DNA of 64,000 nt, from positions 744,001 to 808,000 of the forward strand of contig NZ_JBPZGZ010000001.1 of NCBI RefSeq assembly GCF_051857475.1, written 5' to 3'. Below the pieces are notes generated by a model. It was not told where the DNA came from, did not search any database, and saw only the letters and a program-made list of their open reading frames with translations. This document shows positions 15,576-23,585 of this stretch, piece by piece (the stretch's first letter is position 1; the number at the start of each line of letters is the position of its first letter). The DNA comes from Pelomonas sp051857475 (GTDB taxonomy: Bacteria > Pseudomonadota > Gammaproteobacteria > Burkholderiales > Burkholderiaceae_C). The translations under genes and the position numbers were made by a program.

Positions 15576-17065
15576 AGCGCCTCCGCGGTGTGAACGAGCG
15601 GCTCGGCGTCCTGCCAGTTGACGCTGCCGTCCTCGGCCAGGGCCAGCTCGATGCGGATGTGGGCGATGGCCGCCTGGGGCGCGAACTGCACCAGCACGAC
15701 GACGCGGCCGGCGTCGAGGTCGCTCTGCGTCATCACGCTGCGGTCGCAGCGCACCGTGAAGGCCTCGGCCGCCGAGGCGCCACGCAGGGCACCAGCCTGC
15801 CAGTAGCTGGACAGCATGTCTTCGAAGCGGCTGCGCACGCGCGCCCACAGGGCCTCGCCTGAGGGCTCGAAGACCAGGGTGGCGCCGACCATGCGGGCCG
15901 TGCGCAGCAGCTGGCCGAGCAGGCGCACGACGCCGGCGCTCCGCCATTCGCGCACGGCGCTCAGCGACGGATCGCTGAGCAGGCGGATGCCGTTGGCAGT
16001 GGGGCCGAACAGGGCGCAGGTTTCTGCCAGCGGCCAGCCGGTGCGGCGGCTGTTGAGGTCGGGCAGATAACCGGGGAACTGGTCGGGTGGCGGCGAGCGC
16101 AGCTCCTCGTCGCGCGGCTGGGGCACGACGGCGAGAACGCCCATGGGCGACTGACCCGCGGCCGGCCGCACCGGGCCGTTGGCCAGCACCGAGGCGGCGA
16201 TCAGGCCGGCCAAGGCACCATCGGGCGGGATCAGGCCTTCGGGCGTGCGCACCTCGCGCAGCGGCAGCAGCCAGGGCGTGGCGCATTCGACCATGCTGGT
16301 CTGCAGGGTGATGGCATCGCTGAGCTGACGCGCGGCCTGGCTGTCGCGCGCCGTTAGCGGCACGGCGACCAGCAACATGAGGTCGCGGCGCTGGCGGGCG
16401 AGGGTGTTGCGCAGCCTCAGCACGTTGCTGTTCCACAGCTCAAACGCCGCGTCGGACAGCCGCGGCGCCGCGAGCTGGCGCACGCCGTTGGTGGGCGGCG
16501 TGGCAAAGGCTTCGGTGCCACATTCGACAAAGACTTCGGGCACGAGGGCCGTCACGTCCGGGTCACCGGGGAGGGGCGGGTGGTTCAGATTGGCGTGCAG
16601 CTCGGGCAGGTCGGGCGCCAGCACCAGGCTGGCGTCCTCCAGCGTCCAGGCCTGCTGCATGGCGGTGTCCAGCGCGTCGAACAGGGTCACGGCGGGTGTC
16701 GAGCCCAGCGGCCACGGCAGGCCCAGGCACAGCACATAGGCCTTGCGGCCGCCATTGGTGAAGAAGTCGCGCACGGCCAGGCCCAGCCAGTCGTCGGCGA
16801 GTTCGCTGCGCCCCCGCACGGCGCGCGCATGCCAGTCGAACAGGCCGTCGAAGGCTTCCCAGGTGTCGATGGGCACCGGCATGCCAAGCAGGGTCTCCCG
16901 CAGGGCGGGGTCCTTGAAGCCCCGGGCGTTCAGCCAGTCCGAGGTCGCCCGCGGCAGCGCCGCGCCGGCGCGGCGCGTGGTCCAGCCCACGAACAGCGCG
17001 ATGTCGGCGCGCGCCGGATGCGGGCGCTCGACAGGGCGGGTCGATTCGAAGCTCAAGCCGTACAT
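15572..17065 (-). CDS. Divergent tail sheath protein 2 (Afp4-like), 497 aa
   Basis: The C-terminal domain is clearly sheath-like: REWRSAGVVRLLGQLLRTAR, FEPSGEALWARVRSRFEDML, GASAAEAFTVRCDRSVMTQSDLDAG, VVLVQFAPQAAIAHIRIEL. It lacks the PGVYVEE-type N-terminal arm and begins instead MYGLSFESTRPVERPHPARADI. eCIS loci usually have two or three sheath paralogues, one forming the bulk and others the first rings on the baseplate. This shorter copy beside tube 2 probably makes the baseplate-proximal ring. Confidence 0.9.
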   Translation of the reverse strand: MYGLSFESTRPVERPHPARADIALFVGWTTRRAGAALPRATSDWLNARGFKDPALRETLLGMPVPIDTWEAFDGLFDWHARAVRGRSELADDWLGLAVRDFFTNGGRKAYVLCLGLPWPLGSTPAVTLFDALDTAMQQAWTLEDASLVLAPDLPELHANLNHPPLPGDPDVTALVPEVFVECGTEAFATPPTNGVRQLAAPRLSDAAFELWNSNVLRLRNTLARQRRDLMLLVAVPLTARDSQAARQLSDAITLQTSMVECATPWLLPLREVRTPEGLIPPDGALAGLIAASVLANGPVRPAAGQSPMGVLAVVPQPRDEELRSPPPDQFPGYLPDLNSRRTGWPLAETCALFGPTANGIRLLSDPSLSAVREWRSAGVVRLLGQLLRTARMVGATLVFEPSGEALWARVRSRFEDMLSSYWQAGALRGASAAEAFTVRCDRSVMTQSDLDAGRVVVLVQFAPQAAIAHIRIELALAEDGSVNWQDAEPLVHTAEAL

Positions 17066-17078
17066 GGCGGTTGTCCGG

Positions 17079-17522
17079 TCAGGCGGCCTCGATCTCCAGG
17101 CCTTCGGACGACAGCACCAGTTCTTCCATGGCCACGTCGCCGCCGCCCTTGGCTGCCAGCGTCGGGCCGGTGTACTTGAGCGGAATGGCGTTGCGCAGCA
17201 GCCAGACCTGCACCGGGTTGCGGGCCTCGTCCAGCAGCGTGATGGAGATGTTCTTCTGCGCGTTGACGCCGGTGGTGCGGGTTTCCTTGACCCATTCCCA
17301 CAGCGACTTGGAGCTGATGATGCCGCGCTTGAGCGTCACGTCGCCGACCTTGTGGACGCCGGGGATCTTGCGCACATGGTTCTCGGCGTCGTTGCCGTAG
17401 CGGTACTCGGCCACGGTGATTTCCGAGCCGAGGCCGGAGACGTCGGAGAAGCCGCCGAAGGCTTCCGCGCCGTCGAAGTTGACGAGGAAGTTGAAGGCGC
17501 CGTAAGGGACTTTGCGTGCCAT
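17079..17522 (-). CDS. Inner tube protein 1 (Afp1-like), 147 aa
   Basis: A typical major inner tube protein: MARKVPYGAFNFLVNFDGAE, FGGFSDVSGLGSEITVAEYR, VTLKRGIISSKSLWEWVKET, VWLLRNAIPLKYTGPTLAAK, MEELVLSSEGLEIE. Length is that of the family. It lies directly after the main sheath gene, the pairing expected for the most abundant particle parts, and AGGAGC stands before the ATG. Confidence 0.94.
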   Translation of the reverse strand: MARKVPYGAFNFLVNFDGAEAFGGFSDVSGLGSEITVAEYRYGNDAENHVRKIPGVHKVGDVTLKRGIISSKSLWEWVKETRTTGVNAQKNISITLLDEARNPVQVWLLRNAIPLKYTGPTLAAKGGGDVAMEELVLSSEGLEIEAA

Positions 17523-17535
17523 GAGCTGCTCCTAT

Positions 17536-19407
17536 TCAGTCTCTGGAATCGGCGGTCTTCTGGCCGATGCGGAAGATCACGAACTCGGCCGGCTTGAGCG
17601 CCGCGACGCCGATCTGGCAGACCAGGCGGCCGTTGTCCAGGTCGTTCTGCGTCATCGTCGAGCGGTCGCAGCGAACGAAATAGGCCTCCTCGGCCTTGCC
17701 GCCCAGCAGGGCACCATTGCGCCATTCGTTGTAGAGGAACTGCGAGATGGTTTCGCGGATGTTGGCCCACAGGCGCTCGCCGTTGGGCTCGAACACGGCC
17801 CACTGGGTGCTGCGGTCGATGGAGGCTTCCAGGTAGTTGAAGTAACGCCGCACGTTGACGTACTTCCACTCAGGGTCGCTGCTGGCCGTGCGCGCGCCCC
17901 AGACGCGGTAGCCGCGGCCCGGGAAGTAGCGCAGGCAGTTGATGCCCAGGGGGTTGAGCACCTCCTGCTCGCCGAAGCTGACGTCGCGCTCGAAGCGCAA
18001 GGCGCCGCGGACGACCTCGTTGGCGGGTGCCTTGAAGACGCCGCGCTCGATGTCGTTGCGCGCATAGATGCCGCAGACGAAGCCAGAAGGCGGCAGGGCG
18101 ATCTCGCGCGGGATGTCGTCGCGGCCCGGCCGGGCATTGGGATTGGCGATGACGACCCAGGGGTAGTACATCGCGGCGTATTTGCTGTCGATGGCGGCGC
18201 GCGCGTCACGGGCGGCGCCGGCGTTGAGGCCTGTGTCGGTGTCCAGCACGGCGATGCGGTACATGCGCCGGCCTTCGGCGTGGCTGATCAGGGCATTGCG
18301 GATGGCGTCGCGCGAGTCGTAGGCGCTGGAACCCGGCGCGGCGACGATGGCGATGTCGTCGAGCTTGGCCAGGGCCGCGAAGGCGCCGGTGTAGCTGGCA
18401 TCGGTGGGCTCGGCGCCATCGTTGCCGCCGGTCAACACAAAGGAGCCGCGCCGGCCGGTGGCGATGGCGGCACCGGGGAAGAGGGCGGTCAGCAACTGCA
18501 GGCCATTGACGGCGCTGCCGAGGTTGGCGGCGTAGAGGTTCTCGATCTGGTCGACGCGCCGGTTGGGTTGCAGCGGCATGACGGTGCCCAGCCAGCGCGG
18601 GTGAGCGCGGTCATAGCCCAGGTCGTCGATGGCCAGGCTGCCGCCGTCGGCATCGGTCGTGATGACGGCCAGCGTGATCAGCGAGACGGAAGCCAGCAGA
18701 GCCGCGGCGGCGTCGCGTTGGGTCTGGTTGCCGGCGGCCGCGACGGCGGCCTGGGCGGCAGCGTCGGGGGCCGTGACGGCAGCGTCGGCACCGGCGGTGT
18801 CCACGGCATGCCAGCCATCGGCGCGCTTGACGAAGTAGCTGAAGGGCGCGCCGGTGCCGCTGCGGGCCATGGAGCCCAGCGGCGCGCTGTCCAGCACGCG
18901 CTGCGGTGCGGGGGCGATGATCTCGCGGGTCTGGATGCCGCGCAGCTGGGGCTGTTCGCGCGTCGGCACGGCGCCGTTGCCGCTGGCGCCGGGGAAGCGG
19001 GCAACGAAGCGGATGCGGTTGGTGTCGTCCTCGGCCGCCAACACGGCGGGAGCGACGGCGGCAGGGCGCAGGTCGACCGTGCTCGCCCTGCCCGAGTCAT
19101 TGACGCCGCGCTCCAGGAAGACCCGCGCGACGTAGAGGCGCGAGCCGCCCTCGTTGAAATAGGCACGCACCGCGTGGGCCAGGAAGTTGAGGGTGTCGCC
19201 CTGCAGGTCCAGGTTGGCCGTGCCGCCGTAGATGCGTTCGAAATCGGCGAAGCTGGTCAGGATCTCGGGCAGCAGCTCAGCCGTGGCGATGGGCCCCTTG
19301 CGTGTCGGGCCGGCGAAGGCCGTGGTGCTGGTGCCCACGCCTTCGATGGACTTGGCTCGAAAGCTGGTTTCTTCCACGTACACGCCTGGGGCGAGGTATT
19401 CGGGCAT
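17536..19407 (-). CDS. Main tail sheath protein (Afp2/3-like), 623 aa
   Basis: The N-terminus MPEYLAPGVYVEETSFRAKS is the classical contractile sheath arm. It continues VGTSTTAFAGPTRKGPIATA and LTSFADFERIYGG. The C-terminus has the sheath handshake domain (LGINCLRYFPGRGYRVWGAR, VNVRRYFNYLEASIDRSTQW, FEPNGERLWANIRETISQFL, YFVRCDRSTMTQNDLDNGRL). An AGGAGGCACACC SD precedes the ATG. It contracts to drive the tube. At 623 aa it is longer than Afp2, with extra Ala-rich segments in the middle that are probably surface insertions. Confidence 0.95.
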   Translation of the reverse strand: MPEYLAPGVYVEETSFRAKSIEGVGTSTTAFAGPTRKGPIATAELLPEILTSFADFERIYGGTANLDLQGDTLNFLAHAVRAYFNEGGSRLYVARVFLERGVNDSGRASTVDLRPAAVAPAVLAAEDDTNRIRFVARFPGASGNGAVPTREQPQLRGIQTREIIAPAPQRVLDSAPLGSMARSGTGAPFSYFVKRADGWHAVDTAGADAAVTAPDAAAQAAVAAAGNQTQRDAAAALLASVSLITLAVITTDADGGSLAIDDLGYDRAHPRWLGTVMPLQPNRRVDQIENLYAANLGSAVNGLQLLTALFPGAAIATGRRGSFVLTGGNDGAEPTDASYTGAFAALAKLDDIAIVAAPGSSAYDSRDAIRNALISHAEGRRMYRIAVLDTDTGLNAGAARDARAAIDSKYAAMYYPWVVIANPNARPGRDDIPREIALPPSGFVCGIYARNDIERGVFKAPANEVVRGALRFERDVSFGEQEVLNPLGINCLRYFPGRGYRVWGARTASSDPEWKYVNVRRYFNYLEASIDRSTQWAVFEPNGERLWANIRETISQFLYNEWRNGALLGGKAEEAYFVRCDRSTMTQNDLDNGRLVCQIGVAALKPAEFVIFRIGQKTADSRD

Positions 19408-19438
19408 GGTGTGCCTCCTTCAATCGGTCAAGCAGGAC

Positions 19439-20209
19439 TCAGGGGAGCGTCAGGTTCATCACTTCGATGCGGCCGCTGGCGAGGTTGCGCGTGGCGGTCA
19501 ATCGGGACAGGCCGGCGCCGGGGGCGCGCGCGGCCAGCAGGTCGGGGTCGACGAGGGCGCCGGGCGCCAGGGCGGTGTCGGCGCTGATGACGATCTCGAC
19601 GGCGATTTCGGTCTCGACCACCAGTTCGTCGGCACCCGGTGTGACCTGGGCAACGCCGACGACAGCCACCAGGGCCTCGCCGCGTGCGTCGGTCATGCCT
19701 CGGCCCAGCACGGTGTCGCTGCCGGGGCGGTGCACGCGGATGGCCGCCTGGGCCGCCGGTGCTCCGGCACGCCGCACGCTGAGGCGCAGGGCGGCCCAGG
19801 TGGGGAGGAGGGCGGTGGCGGCGGTGGGGTCGAGGGTGATGGTGGCCGCTTCAAACAGCGGCGGCGTCGCACCGGGGGCGGGCGGCAGCGGCGAGCGGGG
19901 CAGGGCCAGCGTGAAGCGTCGCGCGAGATAACGCCCGCCGGGGTCGCTGACCGTGCCGGGCAGGGCGATGGCCGGTGCCGCCGGGATGGGGTCGAAGGCG
20001 TTTTCGTAGTCGCGCCGCGCGGCGAGATTGGCGACGTCGTCCAGAGCCGTGACGACGAAGAGCCCGCTGCTGTTGCGCTGCAGCCGGGCGCCGGGCAGTT
20101 CGACGTGCAGCGGGCCGGCGACGGTGTGGCCCGACATGGCGTCGGCAAAACGCAGGGCGCCCCAGACGCGGCGCACGTCGGCTTCGATGCTGTGGAAGAC
20201 CGCGCTCAT
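19439..20209 (-). CDS. Unknown eCIS protein, 256 aa
   Basis: Begins MSAVFHSIEADVRRVWGALR and is overlapped by 4 bp by the cap gene. The middle and end show beta-rich segments (RLSVRRAGAPAAQAAIRVHR, GMTDARGEALVAVVGVAQVT), like a carboxypeptidase-regulatory or Ig-like fold. No enzyme motif is visible. It lies between the cap and sheath genes. I do not recognise a named family. Confidence 0.75.
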   Translation of the reverse strand: MSAVFHSIEADVRRVWGALRFADAMSGHTVAGPLHVELPGARLQRNSSGLFVVTALDDVANLAARRDYENAFDPIPAAPAIALPGTVSDPGGRYLARRFTLALPRSPLPPAPGATPPLFEAATITLDPTAATALLPTWAALRLSVRRAGAPAAQAAIRVHRPGSDTVLGRGMTDARGEALVAVVGVAQVTPGADELVVETEIAVEIVISADTALAPGALVDPDLLAARAPGAGLSRLTATRNLASGRIEVMNLTLP

Positions 20210-20796
20210 GCGGGCACGCCTCCATAGTCGAAGCGGCGCGCCACGACAGGCAGCGCGTCCGGCTCCTCGACATCCAGCTGCACGATGCGGGCCACATAAG
20301 GCGCGCTCAGCCGGTAGCTGGGCGCGATGGCATCCCAGATGCGCATCATGTCTTCCACCGTGATCTCGGCCGGGATCAGCTGCACGACCTCTTCTGCTGA
20401 CCAGCCACCATTGCTGGACAGCGTGGACGCATCGAGGATGGGCTGGCGGTGCAGCTCGCGCAGCACCCAGGCGAACACGGACAGTTCCAGCGCGGTGTTG
20501 GCCGACCAGATGGACAACAGCAGATGCACATCCAGCGACAGCGGCCGGTTGGAAAGGCCCGGCGTGCGGCGCGCGTCGCTGGCGCTCAGGTTGCGCATCT
20601 GTTCGTTGATGGTGACGCGGTAGGGCCAGACCGACAGCACGGCGCCCTGCACGTTCAGGTCGGCCAGCAGGGCGCCGCTGCCGACGGCCTGGAAGCTGAC
20701 ATCGCCATGCAAGGCCCGCAGCGCCGGCGTCCAGGCGTTGTCCAGCCTTTGCGCCAGGGACTCGGCCAGCGAGAGGAGGGCGGACTCGTTGGCCAT
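20206..20796 (-). CDS. Afp16/Pvc16-like tube-terminating cap protein (DUF4255), 196 aa
   Basis: Contains VLSVWPYRVTINEQMRNLSA, RPLSLDVHLLLSIWSANTAL, ELSVFAWVLRELHRQPILDA, EEVVQLIPAEITVEDMMRIW: the DUF4255 (Pvc16 N-terminal) signature. In Afp and PVC this protein ends tube and sheath growth and fixes particle length. Length matches the core domain without extra C-terminal extensions. The gene comes second in the operon rather than last as in the afp locus. Confidence 0.9.
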   Translation of the reverse strand: MANESALLSLAESLAQRLDNAWTPALRALHGDVSFQAVGSGALLADLNVQGAVLSVWPYRVTINEQMRNLSASDARRTPGLSNRPLSLDVHLLLSIWSANTALELSVFAWVLRELHRQPILDASTLSSNGGWSAEEVVQLIPAEITVEDMMRIWDAIAPSYRLSAPYVARIVQLDVEEPDALPVVARRFDYGGVPA

Positions 20797-20802
20797 GACG
20801 GG

Positions 20803-21114
20803 TCAGTAGGTGGAGTCCTGGGGCACGACGCCCGAGCCGACCGGAACAACGGGGCCGTACTCCGCCTCGTAGCGCTGCATGGCTTCCGACAACAACTGCA
20901 GCAAGGCCATGGCATAGGACGGCGTCATGACCACGCGCGTGGGCATGCCATGCGTGATTGCCTCGCCCTCATAGGCCTGGGCCATGCGCAACAGCACTTC
21001 GTTGCGGCTGAAGCCGACCTCGAACTGGTTGGCGTATTGATAGCCGCCCGAGGCGCCGGCCGCCGGGCAGCCCTCGGCAGCCCAGTCACGTCGAACGTCG
21101 GTTGGCGACTTCAT
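20803..21114 (-). CDS. DUF3467-like protein, 103 aa, first gene of eCIS operon
   Basis: Residues ~27-90 (YANQFEVGFSRNEVLLRMAQ ... RVVMTPSYAMALLQLLSEAM QRYEAEYGP) fit DUF3467, a small family with a Y-A-N-x-x-x-V start and a V-M-x-P-x-x-A-x-x-L end. The first 25 residues are variable, and no other start codon is available before residue 40. There is no convincing ribosome-binding site: the predicted sigma-54 start point falls within one or two bases of the ATG. Function unknown; being first in the operon it may be regulatory or an assembly factor. Confidence 0.78.
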   Translation of the reverse strand: MKSPTDVRRDWAAEGCPAAGASGGYQYANQFEVGFSRNEVLLRMAQAYEGEAITHGMPTRVVMTPSYAMALLQLLSEAMQRYEAEYGPVVPVGSGVVPQDSTY

Positions 21115-21125
21115 GCGCCTGATGG

Positions 21126-21141
21126 CGCAAGGTGCGTGCCA
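21126..21141 (-). promoter_or_regulatory. Sigma-54 (-24/-12) promoter of the eCIS operon
   Basis: On the minus strand this reads TGGCACGCACCTTGCG, matching the RpoN consensus TGGCACG-N4-TTGC with correct spacing. The -12 C is at 21127, so transcription should start about 21115, one base before the ATG of the DUF3467-like gene. A sigma-54 activator gene lies just upstream, which strongly supports the site. Confidence 0.85.
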
Positions 21142-21168
21142 TGCGGGGTGGCAGATGCCGACCCTTAT

Positions 21169-21279
21169 GAATCAATCACTTGCGCGCCTGTTTGTGAACC
21201 GTGTCACAGCGAGGATGTGACGCCGCGCCGAAAAAACCACGGCGAATCAAGCACTTGAGGTGTCACAGGCCGGTGTTAC
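21169..21279 (-). promoter_or_regulatory. Paired repeats, candidate activator binding sites (UAS)
   Basis: Two near-identical blocks, GAATCAATCACTTG (21169-21182) and GAATCAAGCACTTG (21244-21257), are each followed by GTGTCACA (21201-21208 and 21260-21267). The first GTCACA pairs with TGTGAC (21216-21221) as a perfect inverted repeat with a 7-base gap. The second pairs imperfectly with TGTTAC (21274-21279) and overlaps the stop codon of the activator gene. They lie about 55-165 bases upstream of the predicted sigma-54 start, where enhancer sites are expected. Confidence 0.65.
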
Positions 21280-22268
21280 GGTGCACGTGCAGTGCGGACC
21301 GGCTCGGGTGCGATGTGGAACTGCTTCATCTTGCGGTACAGCGTCATGCGCGACCATTGCAGCATCTCGGCAGCCCGGGTGCGGTTCCATTCGCAGTGTT
21401 CGAGGGCGGCGATGACGCGGCGGGGTTCATCGTCGGCCGGCGGCTTCATGTTCACGAGTGGCAGTTCGGCAGGTTCGAGAGGCCTGCCGTCGAAGACCAG
21501 TCCGGCCGACTCGACCAGGTTGCGCAGTTCGCGCGCATTGCCGGGCCAGTCATGCTGCTGCATCAGGGCCATGGCGGACGGCGTGATACGGACCGGGGGC
21601 TCGCCCAATTGACCCGCGAAATGCTCGAACAGCGGTGCGACGTCCTCGGGCCGCTGGCGCAGCGGCAGCAATTCGATGCGGGCCACGTTGAGCCGGTAGA
21701 ACAGATCGGCGCGGAAGGCGCCTTTGCGCACCGCCTGTTCCAGCGCGCAGTGCGTGGCCGCGACGATGCGCACGTCCACATGCCGGCTGCGCATCGCGCC
21801 GATGGGAAAGACCTCGCGCGTCTCCAGCACGCGCAGCAGCTTGGCCTGGGCATGCAGCGGCATGTCGCCGATCTCGTCAAGGAACAGCGTGCCGCCGCTG
21901 GCCAGCGAGATCTTGCCGGGATAGGCCGCGTGGGCACCGGTGAAGGCACCGCGCTCGTAGCCGAAGAGTTCGCTGTCCAGCAGCGTGTCAGGCAGGGCCG
22001 CGCAATTGATGCTGACCATGGGCCCGCTGCGCCGCTCGCCGAGCTCATGCAGGGCCCGCGCCACGCAATCCTTGCCCGTGCCGGTTTCGCCGGTGATCAG
22101 CACGCTGCAGTTCGAGCGTGCCAGCATCGGCAGGCGTTCGCGGAGCGCGCACAGCGAGGGGCTGGGACCGACGATGCCAGCCAGCGCATCCTTCAATGGA
22201 CGCACGGACCGGGAGTCTGGGCCAGGCGCCGACGCAGGCAACTGCTTGGGCGCGCTCGCGAGGGTCAT
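21276..22268 (-). CDS. Sigma-54-dependent transcriptional activator, 330 aa
   Basis: An enhancer-binding protein reduced to AAA+ and DNA-binding domains. Walker A is GETGTGKD (residues 60-67), the sigma-54 contact loop is GAFTGA (107-112), Walker B is LFLDEIGD (128-135), and the sensor region is RADLFYRLNVARIELLPLRQR. The C-terminal Fis-type helix-turn-helix is NRTRAAEMLQWSRMTLYRKM. Only ~32 residues precede the AAA+ domain, so there is no receiver, GAF or PAS domain. Activity must be controlled by expression or a partner protein. It is encoded immediately upstream of a good sigma-54 promoter and is the likely activator of the eCIS operon. Confidence 0.93.
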   Translation of the reverse strand: MTLASAPKQLPASAPGPDSRSVRPLKDALAGIVGPSPSLCALRERLPMLARSNCSVLITGETGTGKDCVARALHELGERRSGPMVSINCAALPDTLLDSELFGYERGAFTGAHAAYPGKISLASGGTLFLDEIGDMPLHAQAKLLRVLETREVFPIGAMRSRHVDVRIVAATHCALEQAVRKGAFRADLFYRLNVARIELLPLRQRPEDVAPLFEHFAGQLGEPPVRITPSAMALMQQHDWPGNARELRNLVESAGLVFDGRPLEPAELPLVNMKPPADDEPRRVIAALEHCEWNRTRAAEMLQWSRMTLYRKMKQFHIAPEPVRTARAP

Positions 22269-22687
22269 GGATGGGCCTTCCTTGGCTGCCTGCCGCCGCG
22301 GCTGGTGTCATTCGTCCAGCTGTCGCGGCGTCAGGCAGGGAACCGGGTTGTACGACCGGAGCCCGCCCAGGTCATCCTCAAGCGCTCGGAAATAGCTGTC
22401 CGACAAAAATGACCCCGTCCCTGCAACCAAGGATTGTCATTTAAAAACAATGGGTTAGGTTGAAAACCCGGGTGATTTCTGTCGTTGGTCGGCGTCACAA
22501 ATGTCCTAGCAAAAGGGTACGCGACACAAGCGTCCTAGCCAACCGGCCAGCGCGGAGTTCGGCAATCTGGGCGGATGTAACTGAAGGCGCCGGGCACCTC
22601 AACGACACAGTCGCCAGATCGACACACGCTCGAAGAAACCATATAGGTGGCTCATCTGGTGAGCTAACGCGCCACTAACGTGGTCGT
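22269..22687. other. Divergent intergenic region (~420 bp) with a short direct repeat
   Basis: No gene found. It separates the sigma-54 activator (minus) from a membrane protein gene (plus), so promoters for both should lie here. An imperfect 18-bp direct repeat is present: CACAAATGTCCTAGCAAA (22496-22513) and CACAAGCGTCCTAGCCAA (22525-22542), 15/18 identical, 29 bp apart. An A/T-rich stretch (CATTTAAAAACAAT) lies at about 22438-22451. Confidence 0.5.
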
Positions 22688-23473
22688 ATGAACTCACCAA
22701 AACCAAGTCGATTCAACGTCACTGGCTGGCTGCAATCCCAAGCGGACAAGGTGGCCGGCCTGCCACGGTATTTGCAGATCTATTTGGGCTCGTTGACCCT
22801 GCTGCTGCTGTTTGCAGTGGTCAACCTCTTCCACCCGGATCCATTCGTGAGCGGTGGCCTGTACGTGGCGGTCAACGGCTTCGTGTTGGGTTTTGTCGTG
22901 TGGGCATGGCCGATTGTTGAAGCCAAATGGTCATCGCGCCTGGGCAAGGTCACCAAGACCGTCCTGCACCTTTTTGCAGCGTTGATCGCCACCGCCGTCG
23001 CCCGGTATCAGGTGTCTTCCGCGCTGGGCCTGCCGGCGCACGACTTCGACTTGACAGTCGCGTTCTTCGCGCTCGTGCTGTACCTGCCGGCATGGGCGCT
23101 CATCGTCTACCTATTGCTTGCACCCATCTACCTGGTCGGTGTGCCGGCTCTTGTGCTCAGTTCCTCTTTCCGGGCGCGCCTCGAACACAGCGCCTTTTGG
23201 ATCGGACTCGCGCATCTGGCTGGGGCGGCAGGTTTGTCCCTGTATGCCTGGTCCTTCTTCAACTGGGCGGCCGAAGACAAGCCGGGCCTGCATTCGACCA
23301 TCGTGACGGTCGCTGCGCTCGTGGACTACCAACCGGCAAAGGACTATCCCGGCATTGGGCCCAAGGAGAGGGTCCGCCTGCACGAGAACGGCATCGTGTC
23401 CTCGGTCGAGTTCACCAAAGAAGGCGTGGTTCTCCGCGTCCGCCAGTTGGGCTCATCGCAGGGAGGGGCGTAG
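22688..23473 (+). CDS. Multi-pass membrane protein of unknown function, 261 aa
   Basis: About five hydrophobic segments: YLGSLTLLLLFAVVNLF, GFVLGFVVWAWPIV, VLHLFAALIATAVARY, LVLYLPAWALIVYLLLAPIY, FWIGLAHLAGAAGLSLYAW. They are followed by a soluble C-terminal ~60 residues (KERVRLHENGIVSSVEFTKE). No family recognised. There is no strong SD before the ATG at 22688, though no better in-frame start is seen. It stands alone and may or may not relate to the injection-system operon. Confidence 0.6.
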   Translation: MNSPKPSRFNVTGWLQSQADKVAGLPRYLQIYLGSLTLLLLFAVVNLFHPDPFVSGGLYVAVNGFVLGFVVWAWPIVEAKWSSRLGKVTKTVLHLFAALIATAVARYQVSSALGLPAHDFDLTVAFFALVLYLPAWALIVYLLLAPIYLVGVPALVLSSSFRARLEHSAFWIGLAHLAGAAGLSLYAWSFFNWAAEDKPGLHSTIVTVAALVDYQPAKDYPGIGPKERVRLHENGIVSSVEFTKEGVVLRVRQLGSSQGGA

Positions 23474-23585
23474 TTGCACCGGCGTTGTCTTGCTGAGCGT
23501 CGACTTCTTTCCATTGGACCGGCCGACGCCGCAGACAGAGTTGGGCGCTTGACCGACACAGCCGACGTGGCCAGCAAGGCGCTGC

